This document shows positions 25,061-32,280 of a stretch of 64,000 nt of DNA, in pieces. Below the pieces are notes generated by a model, which saw only the letters and a list, made by a program, of their open reading frames with translations, made no database searches and was not told the DNA's origin. The first letter of the stretch is position 1; each line of letters begins with the position of its first letter. Source of the DNA: Thermococcus sp. 21S9. GTDB lineage: Archaea; Methanobacteriota_B; Thermococci; Thermococcales; Thermococcaceae. The position numbers and the translations under genes were made by a program. The stretch spans positions 1,674,001 to 1,738,000 of the forward strand of contig NZ_SNUS01000001.1 in assembly GCF_012027635.1 (NCBI RefSeq), written 5' to 3'.

Positions 25061-25668
25061 GAAATCTGAAAAAGTCCTTCAGCGAGCCCATACTCGACGG
25101 GGTTAGCCTTGAGGTTAGGGCCGGCGAGGTGGTCGGCCTCATCGGGCCGAACGGGACCGGAAAGAGCACCCTCGTGAAAATTCTGGCGGGAGTTGAGAAT
25201 CCCGATTCGGGCGAGGTCTTTGTGAAGAACCCCTCTGTCCTCTATCAGGAGGACTACCTTCTCCCCTGGAAGAGGTTGAGGGACAACGTCTGCCTGCCGG
25301 CCCGCTTCAGGGGAAGGGAGTGCAGGCTCGAATACGTTGAGAGACTCGGCCTGGAGAACTACCTCGACCTCTATCCAAAGGAAGTGAGCGGGGGGACGAG
25401 GAGGAAGGCCTCTCTCCTGCGCGCCCTGCTCATGGACTTCGACGTTCTAATTCTGGACGAGCCCTTTACCGGCCTCGACGCGCGCTCCAAAGAAGAACTT
25501 CTTTCCATAATTCGGGAATTAGCTAATTCTGGAAAAGGTGTTCTGGTCGTCTCGCACCAGCTCGAGGAGCTCTTCAAGGTCGCCGACAGGGTCTACCTCA
25601 TAGGTGGAAGGCCCGCGAAGATAAAGAAGGTCCTCGGGAGGGAGGAGCTTGGTAAAGGAGCTCTTTGA
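25036..25668 (+). CDS. Tau/Ssu-type ABC ATPase
   Basis: A 210-residue ATPase, shorter than the usual about 250. Walker A GPNGTGKST, Q-loop PSVLYQEDYLLPW, signature VSGGTRRKASL (SGG kept, final residues non-standard), Walker B VLILDEPFTGLDA and H-loop VSHQLEE are present, so it should be functional. The YQEDYLLPW segment is typical of nitrate/sulfonate-type transporters. ATG 25036 follows AAGGAGG. It overlaps the permease by 25 bases and ubiE by 20. Confidence 0.87.
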   Translation: MGERLVLVRNLKKSFSEPILDGVSLEVRAGEVVGLIGPNGTGKSTLVKILAGVENPDSGEVFVKNPSVLYQEDYLLPWKRLRDNVCLPARFRGRECRLEYVERLGLENYLDLYPKEVSGGTRRKASLLRALLMDFDVLILDEPFTGLDARSKEELLSIIRELANSGKGVLVVSHQLEELFKVADRVYLIGGRPAKIKKVLGREELGKGAL

Positions 25669-26338
25669 CAGCATCGCGGAGCGCTACGATTTGACCAACA
25701 GGCTGATAAGCCTTGGTCTCGACAGGCTATGGAGGAGAAAGGCCTGTGAGGAGGTTTTAAAGTCCCTTAAGGTTCGCGAAAGGCCGTTAAAAATCCTTGA
25801 CGTGGCCTGCGGAACGGGAGACATGATGCTCTGCATGAGGAAGAGGCTTGAAAAGAGAAACCTATCCGGCGAGTTCTATGGCCTCGACTGTAGTGAGGAG
25901 ATGCTCAGGATAGCGAGGAGGAAGGTTCCCTTCGCGAGGCTGAGCGTTGGAACTGCCGAGGAAATGCCCTATCCCGATGGGAGCTTTGATATAGTCAGCG
26001 TCGCCTTCGGCCTCAGGAACTTTTCCGACAGGGAAAAAGCCATAAAGGAACTCCACCGCGTTCTGAAGCCTGGCGGAAGGCTCGTAATCCTTGAGTTCTC
26101 AAAGAATCCCTCGCTTCTCGGGAAGATGGCATGGCTATACACGAGAACGGTTGTTCCCATCATCGGAAAGCTGACGACGGGCAACGAAAAAGCTTACGAA
26201 CACCTTGTCAGCTCGATAGATGCCTTTTCCTCGCCGGAGGAACTTAGGGGAGAGTTCGAGAAGAGGGGTTTTAGGGCAAAACGCCTCCGCTGGCTCTTCC
26301 CGAGGATAGCGTTCATTCTCGTTCTGGAGAGGCTCTGA
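25649..26338 (+). CDS. ubiE: UbiE/MenG-type quinone C-methyltransferase
   Basis: A 229-residue SAM-dependent methyltransferase. Both UbiE/COQ5 signatures are recognisable: YDLTNRLISLGLDRLW near the N-terminus (family Y-D-x-M-N ... H-x2-W, with D for H) and RVLKPGGRLVILEFSKNPS near residue 140. Motif I is LDVACGTGDMM. It methylates a demethyl-quinone ring in menaquinone/ubiquinone synthesis. It starts at TTG 25649 inside the ATPase gene with GGGAGGGAGG upstream, and is the last gene of the operon; its 3' end converges on and overlaps by 26 bases the minus-strand methyltransferase gene. Confidence 0.85.
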   Translation: MVKELFDSIAERYDLTNRLISLGLDRLWRRKACEEVLKSLKVRERPLKILDVACGTGDMMLCMRKRLEKRNLSGEFYGLDCSEEMLRIARRKVPFARLSVGTAEEMPYPDGSFDIVSVAFGLRNFSDREKAIKELHRVLKPGGRLVILEFSKNPSLLGKMAWLYTRTVVPIIGKLTTGNEKAYEHLVSSIDAFSSPEELRGEFEKRGFRAKRLRWLFPRIAFILVLERL

Positions 26339-26903
26339 TGAGCCTCACGGCACCGTTGACGAGCCGTTCCTCCTCAACGTTGAAGCCTTCCACCCGAAGG
26401 AGCTGAGCTATGTTAGTTCTGAAGTCAGTTCCCGTGAGCCTTGATGTTAACGCGCTTATCCCGGAGAGCAACGCCCTGAAAGCCCTGTTTTCAGGAGGGG
26501 AACACTCCATAGCGAGGAGAAAGCCGTTCGGCTTTAGAACCCGGTTTATCTCCCGAATGACCCTTTCCTTCTCCGGGACGACGCAGAGGAAGAAGGTAGA
26601 AACCACGGTCTCGAAGCTCTTATCTGAGAATGGGAGGCTTCTTGCGTCCGCTTGAATCAGCTTAACCGGGACTTCGGCTCTTTTCTTTTTCGCCTTCTCG
26701 AGCATTTTTCTGCTGATGTCGACGCCGAGTACTTCCTCAACGTTTCTGTAGAACGGAAGGTTCAGCCCGGTTCCAACGCCAAGCTCTAGGACCCTGCCTT
26801 TAGCCCGGGAAATCAGCCTTTTTCGCGCTTTTCTTATTCCGGTAGGCCTTTCGAGGAGACCGTTGATGGGCTCATAGACGTAGCTCGCTAAGTTATATTT
26901 CAC
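26313..26903 (-). CDS. Class I SAM-dependent methyltransferase
   Basis: A 196-residue methyltransferase with motif I VLELGVGTGLNLPFY, acidic loop GVDISRKMLEKA, and motif RVLKPNGFLLAMECS. It is of the Methyltransf_11 type found in small-molecule and lipid/quinone methylation; the substrate is unknown. GTG 26903 gives a GTGA overlap with the upstream SDR gene and has GGAGGGG at good spacing, better than ATG 26924. Third gene of the ferritin operon. Confidence 0.75.
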   Translation of the reverse strand: MKYNLASYVYEPINGLLERPTGIRKARKRLISRAKGRVLELGVGTGLNLPFYRNVEEVLGVDISRKMLEKAKKKRAEVPVKLIQADARSLPFSDKSFETVVSTFFLCVVPEKERVIREINRVLKPNGFLLAMECSPPENRAFRALLSGISALTSRLTGTDFRTNIAQLLRVEGFNVEEERLVNGAVRLIRASPERE

Positions 26904-27694
26904 CTCAACCCCTCCGCCGTCCATTTAATTGACTCGTCGAGGCTCCTGAGCGCTCCCAAAAGCTCAAGGGCGTCGTTTCTCTCGCAGGTGTTCTCGGTTA
27001 AGGCCATGAGGAGAGAACCGTCAAGCCTCCCGAGGAGCCTTAGGACTCGCTCTGGAGCTGGAAGAAGGAGCATTCTTTTCCCGGCCCCTTCCATAACTTT
27101 CCTCACGAGCTCGCCGAGTGAAATGACTTCCCCTCCGCAGGCGTTGAACTTGCCCTTTTTGCCTTCCACGAGTTTTAGGTGAAGCCCGGCCAAATCCCTC
27201 AAATCAATCGGCTGGACAGGCGTTTTCAGGTTCGGAAAGACCTTAAACCGTATGGCATCGCGGAAGAGCCTCTGCCCCTGACCGAGGACGAACGAGGGTC
27301 TCACTATCGCGTGGTTTTTAACTTCCCTCACGGCCCTCTCGCCAAGGGCCTTGGTTCTGAAGTAAGGAACCCTTGAGTTCTCGTCCGCTCCAAGAGCGCT
27401 CGTGTGAATCAACCGCGAGCCGGTTCTTCTCACGCCTTCAGCGATAAGCCTCGGGATTTCCACGTGAGCCGTTTGGTAGTCGCCCCTGAGGACACCTATG
27501 AAGTTGACCACCACGTCGGGGTTCAGCCTTTCGATTAAGGCCGGTATTTCGGAAGATTCGGAAAAGCGGACAGTTTTAAAGCCCTCAACCGACCTTCTGA
27601 CGGCGAGAACTACTTCGTCAACCCCGGAAAGGCGAGAAGAAACGAAAGAGCCAATGAAGCCAGTCCCGCCGAAGACGAGAATCAACTCACCCAC
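26900..27694 (-). CDS. NDUFA9-like extended SDR, NAD(P)-binding
   Basis: A 264-residue atypical short-chain dehydrogenase with N-terminal GGTGFIGSF nucleotide loop, IHTSALGA and [12 protein letters not shown] (the Y-x3-K pair) and [11 protein letters not shown]. The set of motifs matches the complex-I NDUFA9-like/YwnB-type group of SDRs that often bind nucleotide without classical dehydrogenase activity. Start GTG 27694 overlaps the ferritin stop; TTG 27685 is an alternative. Lying beside a quinone operon, a quinone-related role is conceivable but unproven. Confidence 0.75.
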   Translation of the reverse strand: MGELILVFGGTGFIGSFVSSRLSGVDEVVLAVRRSVEGFKTVRFSESSEIPALIERLNPDVVVNFIGVLRGDYQTAHVEIPRLIAEGVRRTGSRLIHTSALGADENSRVPYFRTKALGERAVREVKNHAIVRPSFVLGQGQRLFRDAIRFKVFPNLKTPVQPIDLRDLAGLHLKLVEGKKGKFNACGGEVISLGELVRKVMEGAGKRMLLLPAPERVLRLLGRLDGSLLMALTENTCERNDALELLGALRSLDESIKWTAEGLR

Positions 27695-28208
27695 CCTGGG
27701 CTAAGAGCGTTCTCAGCTGGGCTTTCCTCGCGCCCAGCTCCCTGTCGAGCATGAAGAGGCCGTGCGGATTGTCGCCGATTATCCTAAGCTTGTCCACTAT
27801 CGCCTTTGTGCTCGCTTCTTCCTCGACCTGCTCCTCGACAAACCACTGGAGGAACTGATAGGTCGCTCTGTCCTTCTCCTCCTCGGCCAAATCAACGAGC
27901 TTGAAGATGGACTGCGTAACGCCGACCTCGTGGAGGTAAACCGCCTCAAATGCCTTGAGCGGGCTCTCGAAGTCCTGCTTGGGCTTCTCAATCCTCTCAA
28001 GCTCGACCGTTCCTCCCCTGTTGAAGATGTAGTCGTAGAACTTCATCGCGTGCCCGAGTTCCTCCTCCGCCTGTGCCTCCATCCAGCTGGCAAAACCGTC
28101 GAGGCCCTTCTCCTTGAAGTAGGCCGCGATTCCAAGGTAGAAGTAGGCAGAGAAGAGCTCCTTGTTGAGCTGTTCGTTCAGGGCTTTGAGCATCCTTTCG
28201 CTCAGCAT
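27687..28208 (-). CDS. Ferritin
   Basis: A 173-residue bacterial-type non-heme ferritin: four-helix bundle with ferroxidase residues in [28 protein letters not shown] and [12 protein letters not shown]. It oxidises and stores iron and limits Fenton chemistry. ATG is preceded by GAGGTGAT. First gene of a three-gene minus-strand operon. Its TATA box is flanked by two copies of a GGTTCGA element, suggesting regulation. Confidence 0.93.
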   Translation of the reverse strand: MLSERMLKALNEQLNKELFSAYFYLGIAAYFKEKGLDGFASWMEAQAEEELGHAMKFYDYIFNRGGTVELERIEKPKQDFESPLKAFEAVYLHEVGVTQSIFKLVDLAEEEKDRATYQFLQWFVEEQVEEEASTKAIVDKLRIIGDNPHGLFMLDRELGARKAQLRTLLAQGG

Positions 28209-28230
28209 GATATCACCTCACTCTTTCTTG

Positions 28231-28262
28231 TTTTCGAACCTTATAAGTTTATCTATCGAACC
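28231..28262 (-). promoter_or_regulatory. Ferritin promoter with two GGTTCGAWA elements
   Basis: On the minus strand: GGTTCGATAG (28253-28262), then the TATA box AACTTATAAG (about 28241-28250), then GGTTCGAAAA (28231-28240). The two copies are 22 bp apart, about two helical turns, flanking the TATA. Confidence 0.55.
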
Positions 28263-28432
28263 TTAGAACAGGGCTGTCAGAGTGAATGTATTTGGGCGTT
28301 TCATTGGCAGTTCTCCAAAAACCCACCTTTGTGTAATCAAAACGCCAATCTATCCTTGAAAGTTCGGGAAAAATTTTGTCGTTCTGTCAGAGGCGTTTTA
28401 GATTAGCCTACCAAAAGTTCATTAGGGAAACC
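28263..28432. other. Gene-free stretch between ferritin and the 28510 gene
   Basis: The gap from 28209 to 28509 is about 300 bases. Outside the two promoters I see no ORF, tRNA or box C/D motif. GGCGTTT occurs at 28290 and again near 28394, with its complement AAACGCC near 28340; short and probably fortuitous. Confidence 0.4.
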
Positions 28433-28433
28433 G

Positions 28434-28446
28434 AAAAAGTTATATC
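28434..28446 (+). promoter_or_regulatory. TATA box of the 28510 gene
   Basis: AAAGTTATATCTC preceded by ACCGAAAA as BRE; predicted start near 28463, leaving a leader of about 45 bases that contains a hairpin. Confidence 0.6.
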
Positions 28447-28477
28447 TCAGAACATCACTGGTCAGTATCGGGAACAA

Positions 28478-28493
28478 ACCCACATAAGTGGGT
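28478..28493 (+). repeat. Leader hairpin directly before the ribosome site
   Basis: ACCCAC-ATAA-GTGGGT, a perfect 6-bp stem with four-base loop, immediately followed by AAGGAGGTGA. It could modulate access to the ribosome site. Confidence 0.5.
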
Positions 28494-28509
28494 AAGGAGG
28501 TGATTGGAA

Positions 28510-29121
28510 ATGGCAAAGACTACCTTTGAGGAGGAGATTTACCTTAGGGCCCTGACCGGAAGGCTCGTTGGAAAGGCGCTGGCGGACCTCGGACTCAACA
28601 AGGTTGCCGTCGTGGCAAGCAAGAACATCATCTGCTCAAGCATCGCGACCGCGACCGAGGCGACCTTCATAACCCTCAGCGGGGGCGTTACCTACCACTT
28701 CCTCGCCGAGAAGGGCAGGGAGGCCGAGCTTGCCGAGCGCGTCAAGGAGTTCGCCCCCCAGGTTACCGTCCTCCAGTTCGGCGGTGAAACTCCAATAGAG
28801 GAAACCAAGGGGATATTCGTCGAGACCCTCAGACAGTTCGCCGAGAAGGACGTTCCCGGTGCCTTCGTCGTCCACGTCAGGATTTTCGCCGCTGGCGGAC
28901 TCGCAGAGGCCCTTAAGGACGAGAAGATTAAGGAGTACCTGAGCAAGAAGGACCTCTTCGTCTACACCGTCGGCTTCGACGAGGGCAAGGTCTACGTCAA
29001 CAAGATAATCCTCGACGGCGAGGAGCTCAGGCTCGAGAAGCTCGCGGAGTACCAGGTTACCCTCGAGCACGCCGACCTGCTCAACCGCTCGCTGAAGGAC
29101 AGGAGCGTTACCTTCGCCTGA
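28510..29121 (+). CDS. Conserved-looking protein of unknown function
   Basis: A 203-residue soluble protein that I do not recognise. It has no signal or membrane segment. The central part (NKVAVVASKNIICSSIATATEATFITLSGG, shown in part as VAVVASKNIICSS) looks like an alpha/beta core and contains the single cysteine. The C-terminus is charged. ATG 28510 is preceded by AAGGAGGTGA and the gene has its own strong promoter, so abundant expression is likely. It lies between ferritin and flavin-reductase genes, next to the oxygen-defence region. Confidence 0.6.
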   Translation: MAKTTFEEEIYLRALTGRLVGKALADLGLNKVAVVASKNIICSSIATATEATFITLSGGVTYHFLAEKGREAELAERVKEFAPQVTVLQFGGETPIEETKGIFVETLRQFAEKDVPGAFVVHVRIFAAGGLAEALKDEKIKEYLSKKDLFVYTVGFDEGKVYVNKIILDGEELRLEKLAEYQVTLEHADLLNRSLKDRSVTFA

Positions 29122-29196
29122 TTTCCCGGCTTTTTGTTCCCCATTTTTGTCCCATAAGGTCTTTAAACGCATAACGGTACTCTTCTCGGTGTTGCT

Positions 29197-29742
29197 ATGA
29201 AGGTTAAGATAATCCTCGGAACGGGGAGAGAGGGCAGGGAAAGCGAGAGGGTTGCGAGGTATCTCCTCAGGAAAGCGAGAGAGCGCTTCGACGCCGAGCT
29301 CATAGACGTTCGAGACTACAAACTCTGCCACACCCACCGCTGGAAGGTCCCGCCCGAGGTCGAGGATTACCGGCGGAAGATGCTTGAGGCCGACGCCCTA
29401 ATCATCGTCGCTCCCGAGTACAACGGCGGTTTTCCCGGGGAGCTGAAGGTTCTGCTGGATACGCTCTTCGAGGAGTACGAGGGGTTGCCAGTTGGAATCG
29501 CCACAGTTTCGAGCGTTACCGGCGGGGCGAGGCTTCTGCAGGAGTTAAAGCTCCTCGCGACGAACTACCGCATGCTACCCGTCTCGTGGGTGCTCTTCTA
29601 CAACGTGGGCGAGCTCTTCGAGGGGGACGAGCTGAAGGACGAGAAGTACCGCGAGAGGGTTGAGAGGTTTTTCGAGAGGCTTGAAAAGTACGCAAAAGCT
29701 CTGAAGCCGATTAGGGACGAGGTCAGGAGGGAGCTGAGATGA
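29197..29742 (+). CDS. NADPH-dependent FMN reductase-like flavoprotein
   Basis: A 181-residue flavodoxin-like fold protein of the NADPH-dependent FMN reductase / chromate-quinone reductase type: GTGREGRESERVARYL flavin phosphate loop, VAPEYNGGFPGELKVLLD family signature, and the glycine-rich SVTGGARLLQEL. Substrates may include quinones or flavin. Own TATA (TCTTTAAACG near 29160). The stop overlaps the start of the membrane gene that follows. Confidence 0.83.
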   Translation: MKVKIILGTGREGRESERVARYLLRKARERFDAELIDVRDYKLCHTHRWKVPPEVEDYRRKMLEADALIIVAPEYNGGFPGELKVLLDTLFEEYEGLPVGIATVSSVTGGARLLQELKLLATNYRMLPVSWVLFYNVGELFEGDELKDEKYRERVERFFERLEKYAKALKPIRDEVRRELR

Positions 29743-30470
29743 GAATTTTTAGGGTTCCAAGGGAGCCCGGGGCGGGAGGAACGATAATCCTCGCCATAAT
29801 TGGTGGCTTGCTCCTCAGCGGTGCCAGTTTGGTTGGCTGGGTAATAGGTATTGCCGTCGCTCTGTTAACGTTCTTCACCTTCGACTACGCCTTCGACTCC
29901 TACCGCGCGTGGAAGCTCCGGGATATGGCCGTCGCGCTGGGACTCAACGGTCTGGCGTATCTCCTTCCGGCTCTCTACTGGGGAACGGTCGATGAGCTCA
30001 TCATTCCCCTCGCCATCGTTGGAGTTATCTTCGCCCTCCACTTCGCATTCTCCCGGGCAAAGGGCTGGAAAAACCCGGTAACGTATGCGCTCGGCAACCT
30101 ACTGCCGGCAGTCCCGGCACTCTTCGCTCCGGCCGTGTCAGGTAAGCCCTTCACGGATAAGGTGCTCGTGTTCTGGTTCCTACTGGCTTACTACGAGGCC
30201 ATTGGAGCCGCTTATGTGGAAACAAAGCTCGCCTTCAGGAAGTTCCCGCGGAAGTACCCGCTGATAGCTTGGCTTCCCGCTTTCATCGTGGTTCTCTACA
30301 ACCCCTACCTGGCAATAGCCCTCATCGAGCCAACAATTAGACTCGTGAGGAACCTGAAGGACACCACTTACGTGGCCAGGATAGAGGACATCAAAAAGCT
30401 CGGCTGGAGCGTCTTCAGGAGCGTGATACTCCTCTACCTCCTAACGCTGGCGATACTCTACCTGACGTGA
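29739..30470 (+). CDS. YwiC-like membrane protein
   Basis: A 243-residue membrane protein with about seven helices. The N-terminus FRVPREPGAGGTIILAIIGG resembles the opening PREHGAW block of the YwiC-like family. Function unknown; YwiC-like proteins occur near nitrate and molybdenum genes in bacteria. ATGA overlap with the upstream flavoprotein and TGATG overlap with the downstream methyltransferase indicate one operon. Confidence 0.6.
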   Translation: MRIFRVPREPGAGGTIILAIIGGLLLSGASLVGWVIGIAVALLTFFTFDYAFDSYRAWKLRDMAVALGLNGLAYLLPALYWGTVDELIIPLAIVGVIFALHFAFSRAKGWKNPVTYALGNLLPAVPALFAPAVSGKPFTDKVLVFWFLLAYYEAIGAAYVETKLAFRKFPRKYPLIAWLPAFIVVLYNPYLAIALIEPTIRLVRNLKDTTYVARIEDIKKLGWSVFRSVILLYLLTLAILYLT

Positions 30471-31018
30471 TGGCTATGCCCTTCAATCCCGCCTTCGCGG
30501 ACACTCTCGACAACCCCGAGCGCAGGAGGGCGCTTCCGGTAAAAGAGATACTGCGTTATCTACTGTCCCTGAAGATGGAGCGAAAGATTGCCGTTGATGT
30601 TGGAGCAGGGACCGGCTACCTCACCGTCCCGCTCTCGTGGGTCTTTGAGAGGGTTTACGCGGTCGAGGCTAACCCGACGATGGCGAAGTTACTGAAAGAG
30701 AACATCGAGGGTGGGGGCATCGCGAACGTTGAGATAATCCTCTCCGAGAAACCGCCCGAGCTTCCGAAGAGGCCGAACCTCGTTGCTTTTTCCCTCTCGC
30801 TCCACGAGGTCGGTGACTGGCGGGGCTATCTGAGATGGGCGTCGAGGGCGGACTACGTTCTCGTAATCGAGTGGTGTCCCGAGTCGGAGCGCGGTCCGCC
30901 GAGGGAGGAGAAGATTCCGCGGGAGGAGCTGATTGAGCTTGATGGCTTCGAGGTCGTTCTCTCGAGGGTGCGGTTTCCCTACTACCTTGTGATTCTGAGG
31001 CCAGTGCGAAGAGGTTAA
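30470..31018 (+). CDS. Class I SAM-dependent methyltransferase
   Basis: A 182-residue methyltransferase with motif I AVDVGAGTGYLTVPLS and an acidic second strand YAVEANPTM. The substrate is unknown. The catalytic region SLSLHEVGDW resembles enzymes acting on small molecules. ATG 30470 overlaps the preceding stop; GTG 30467 and ATG 30476 are alternatives. Last gene of the three-gene flavin-reductase operon. Confidence 0.72.
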   Translation: MAMPFNPAFADTLDNPERRRALPVKEILRYLLSLKMERKIAVDVGAGTGYLTVPLSWVFERVYAVEANPTMAKLLKENIEGGGIANVEIILSEKPPELPKRPNLVAFSLSLHEVGDWRGYLRWASRADYVLVIEWCPESERGPPREEKIPREELIELDGFEVVLSRVRFPYYLVILRPVRRG

Positions 31019-31052
31019 ATAAGTGCATCACGAATACACTTCGGTGGGAAAG

Positions 31053-31298
31053 ATGGAGATAGTTATTCCCGATGACGTTCTCGTTTCCCTCAAGCTCCCG
31101 AAGAGCGAGGTTGAAAGGGAGCTGAAGCTTGAGTTAGCGCTGATTCTCTACTCAAGGGGCGCATTATCCCTTGGGAAAGCCGCCAAACTAGCCGGGCTTA
31201 CGAAGAGGGAATTCATTGAGGAGCTTGCAAGGCGGAGAATCCCGAGGCACTACACTGAGAGAGAGCTTGAGGAGGATTTGGACTTTGCCCGTGGTTAG
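31053..31298 (+). CDS. UPF0175-type antitoxin
   Basis: An 81-residue protein with a helix-turn-helix region (ALSLGKAAKLAGLTKREFIEELARR) and the IPRHYTERELEEDL tail that is typical of UPF0175 antitoxins. It should bind DNA and neutralise the downstream PIN-like toxin. The start ATG 31053 follows TCGGTGGGAA; a TATA box (GTTAAATAAG) at 31014-31023 overlaps the end of the upstream gene. It overlaps the toxin gene by 14 bases. Confidence 0.82.
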   Translation: MEIVIPDDVLVSLKLPKSEVERELKLELALILYSRGALSLGKAAKLAGLTKREFIEELARRRIPRHYTERELEEDLDFARG

Positions 31299-31770
31299 CA
31301 ACTCCACTCCCCTCATTCACCTCGCCAAAATCGGCAGGCTCGACCTTTTGAGGGAGTTCTTTGGTGAAGTCATCATTCCAAAGGCTGTTTACAGGGAGTG
31401 CATCCTTGAGGGAAAAGGTTCGAGGGACGCGGAGCTCATTGAAAAGGCCGACTGGATAAAGGTTGTGGAAATAAAGGACGAGACCCTCAAGAAGTCGCTT
31501 ATGCTCGAGCTTGATGAGGGGGAGAGCGAGGCAATTGTCCTCGCGCTTGAAACCAACGCCGAGCTTCTGCTTATCGACGACTACGATGGCAGGGAAGTTG
31601 CAAGGGCACTGGGGCTGAAGGTTACTGGAACGATTGGCGTTCTGCTGAGGGCGAAGTTCCAGGGGATAATTCCGAGTGTCAAAGAAGAGCTTGAGAAGCT
31701 GAAGGAAACCGGCTTCTGGCTGAGCGAAGGGCTTTACAAAAGAATTTTGGAAGAGGTCGGGGAGAGTTAG
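31285..31770 (+). CDS. DUF3368/PIN-like toxin
   Basis: A 161-residue PIN-domain-like protein of the DUF3368 group: N-terminal VVSNSTPLIHLAKIGRLDLL with the (S)N/D-S-T-P-L motif, IPKAVYREC, LDEGESEAIVLAL and LLIDDYDGREVARALGL, which together supply the acidic cluster of a PIN nuclease (the first aspartate is replaced by asparagine as is usual in this group). Start TTG 31285 is eight bases after GGAGGA; GTG 31291 is an alternative. Forms a toxin-antitoxin pair with the UPF0175 gene. Confidence 0.8.
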   Translation: MPVVSNSTPLIHLAKIGRLDLLREFFGEVIIPKAVYRECILEGKGSRDAELIEKADWIKVVEIKDETLKKSLMLELDEGESEAIVLALETNAELLLIDDYDGREVARALGLKVTGTIGVLLRAKFQGIIPSVKEELEKLKETGFWLSEGLYKRILEEVGES

Positions 31771-32135
31771 GTTTCCCTCGCCTTCTTCATGCCGATTTCG
31801 ACGCCCTTGGCGATAGCTTCCTTCATCATGATTTCTTGGAGTTTGAGTTTTAGTTGTTCCCTCCCGTGCCTGAGCCACATTAGTACAATCCCTGTTGCTC
31901 CCCAAAATAGATATCCAATGATAGGGACAATCAATGTCATACCCAAAGAAAAGAGGCTCAATCCAAGCCCCATTGCTACTATGTATTTAAGGCTCCTGTT
32001 GAGAGCATCCTGAAGCTCATAATAATAAGGCTCGGGCTTCTTAATTATCTCACTTGGCCAGTCTACCCATTGTGCATAGAACATAGGAATTATAGCACTA
32101 ATCATGAGGTAAACGGCCGTCGAGGAAATTGCCAT
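31767..32135 (-). CDS. Small membrane protein, AT-rich
   Basis: A 122-residue protein with two or three membrane helices and a basic, lysine-rich C-terminal helix (REQLKLKLQEIMMKEAIAKG). It is noticeably richer in A+T than flanking genes, which suggests a different origin. It converges on the toxin gene (4-base overlap). GGAGGGAGGAGGG precedes the ATG. Function unknown. Confidence 0.55.
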   Translation of the reverse strand: MAISSTAVYLMISAIIPMFYAQWVDWPSEIIKKPEPYYYELQDALNRSLKYIVAMGLGLSLFSLGMTLIVPIIGYLFWGATGIVLMWLRHGREQLKLKLQEIMMKEAIAKGVEIGMKKARET

Positions 32136-32239
32136 TTCCCTCCTCCCTCCGGATACTTATAGATTTCCCTCCTCCCGGAGGGTATAATATCTGGGAGAAG
32201 GCCGTTCCGAAAACCAAAGCTCTCTACTCTCGCGTGAAA

Positions 32240-32262
32240 ACCTTTTTATTCGGAAAACCGAA
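32240..32262 (+). promoter_or_regulatory. Flavodiiron protein promoter with TTCGG palindrome
   Basis: TATA-like ACCTTTTTATT (32240-32250) overlaps the inverted repeat TTCGG-AAAA-CCGAA (32249-32262), 19 bases before the ATG. The position near the transcription start suits a repressor site. Confidence 0.5.
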
Positions 32263-32280
32263 CTAAAACCGGTGATAGTC

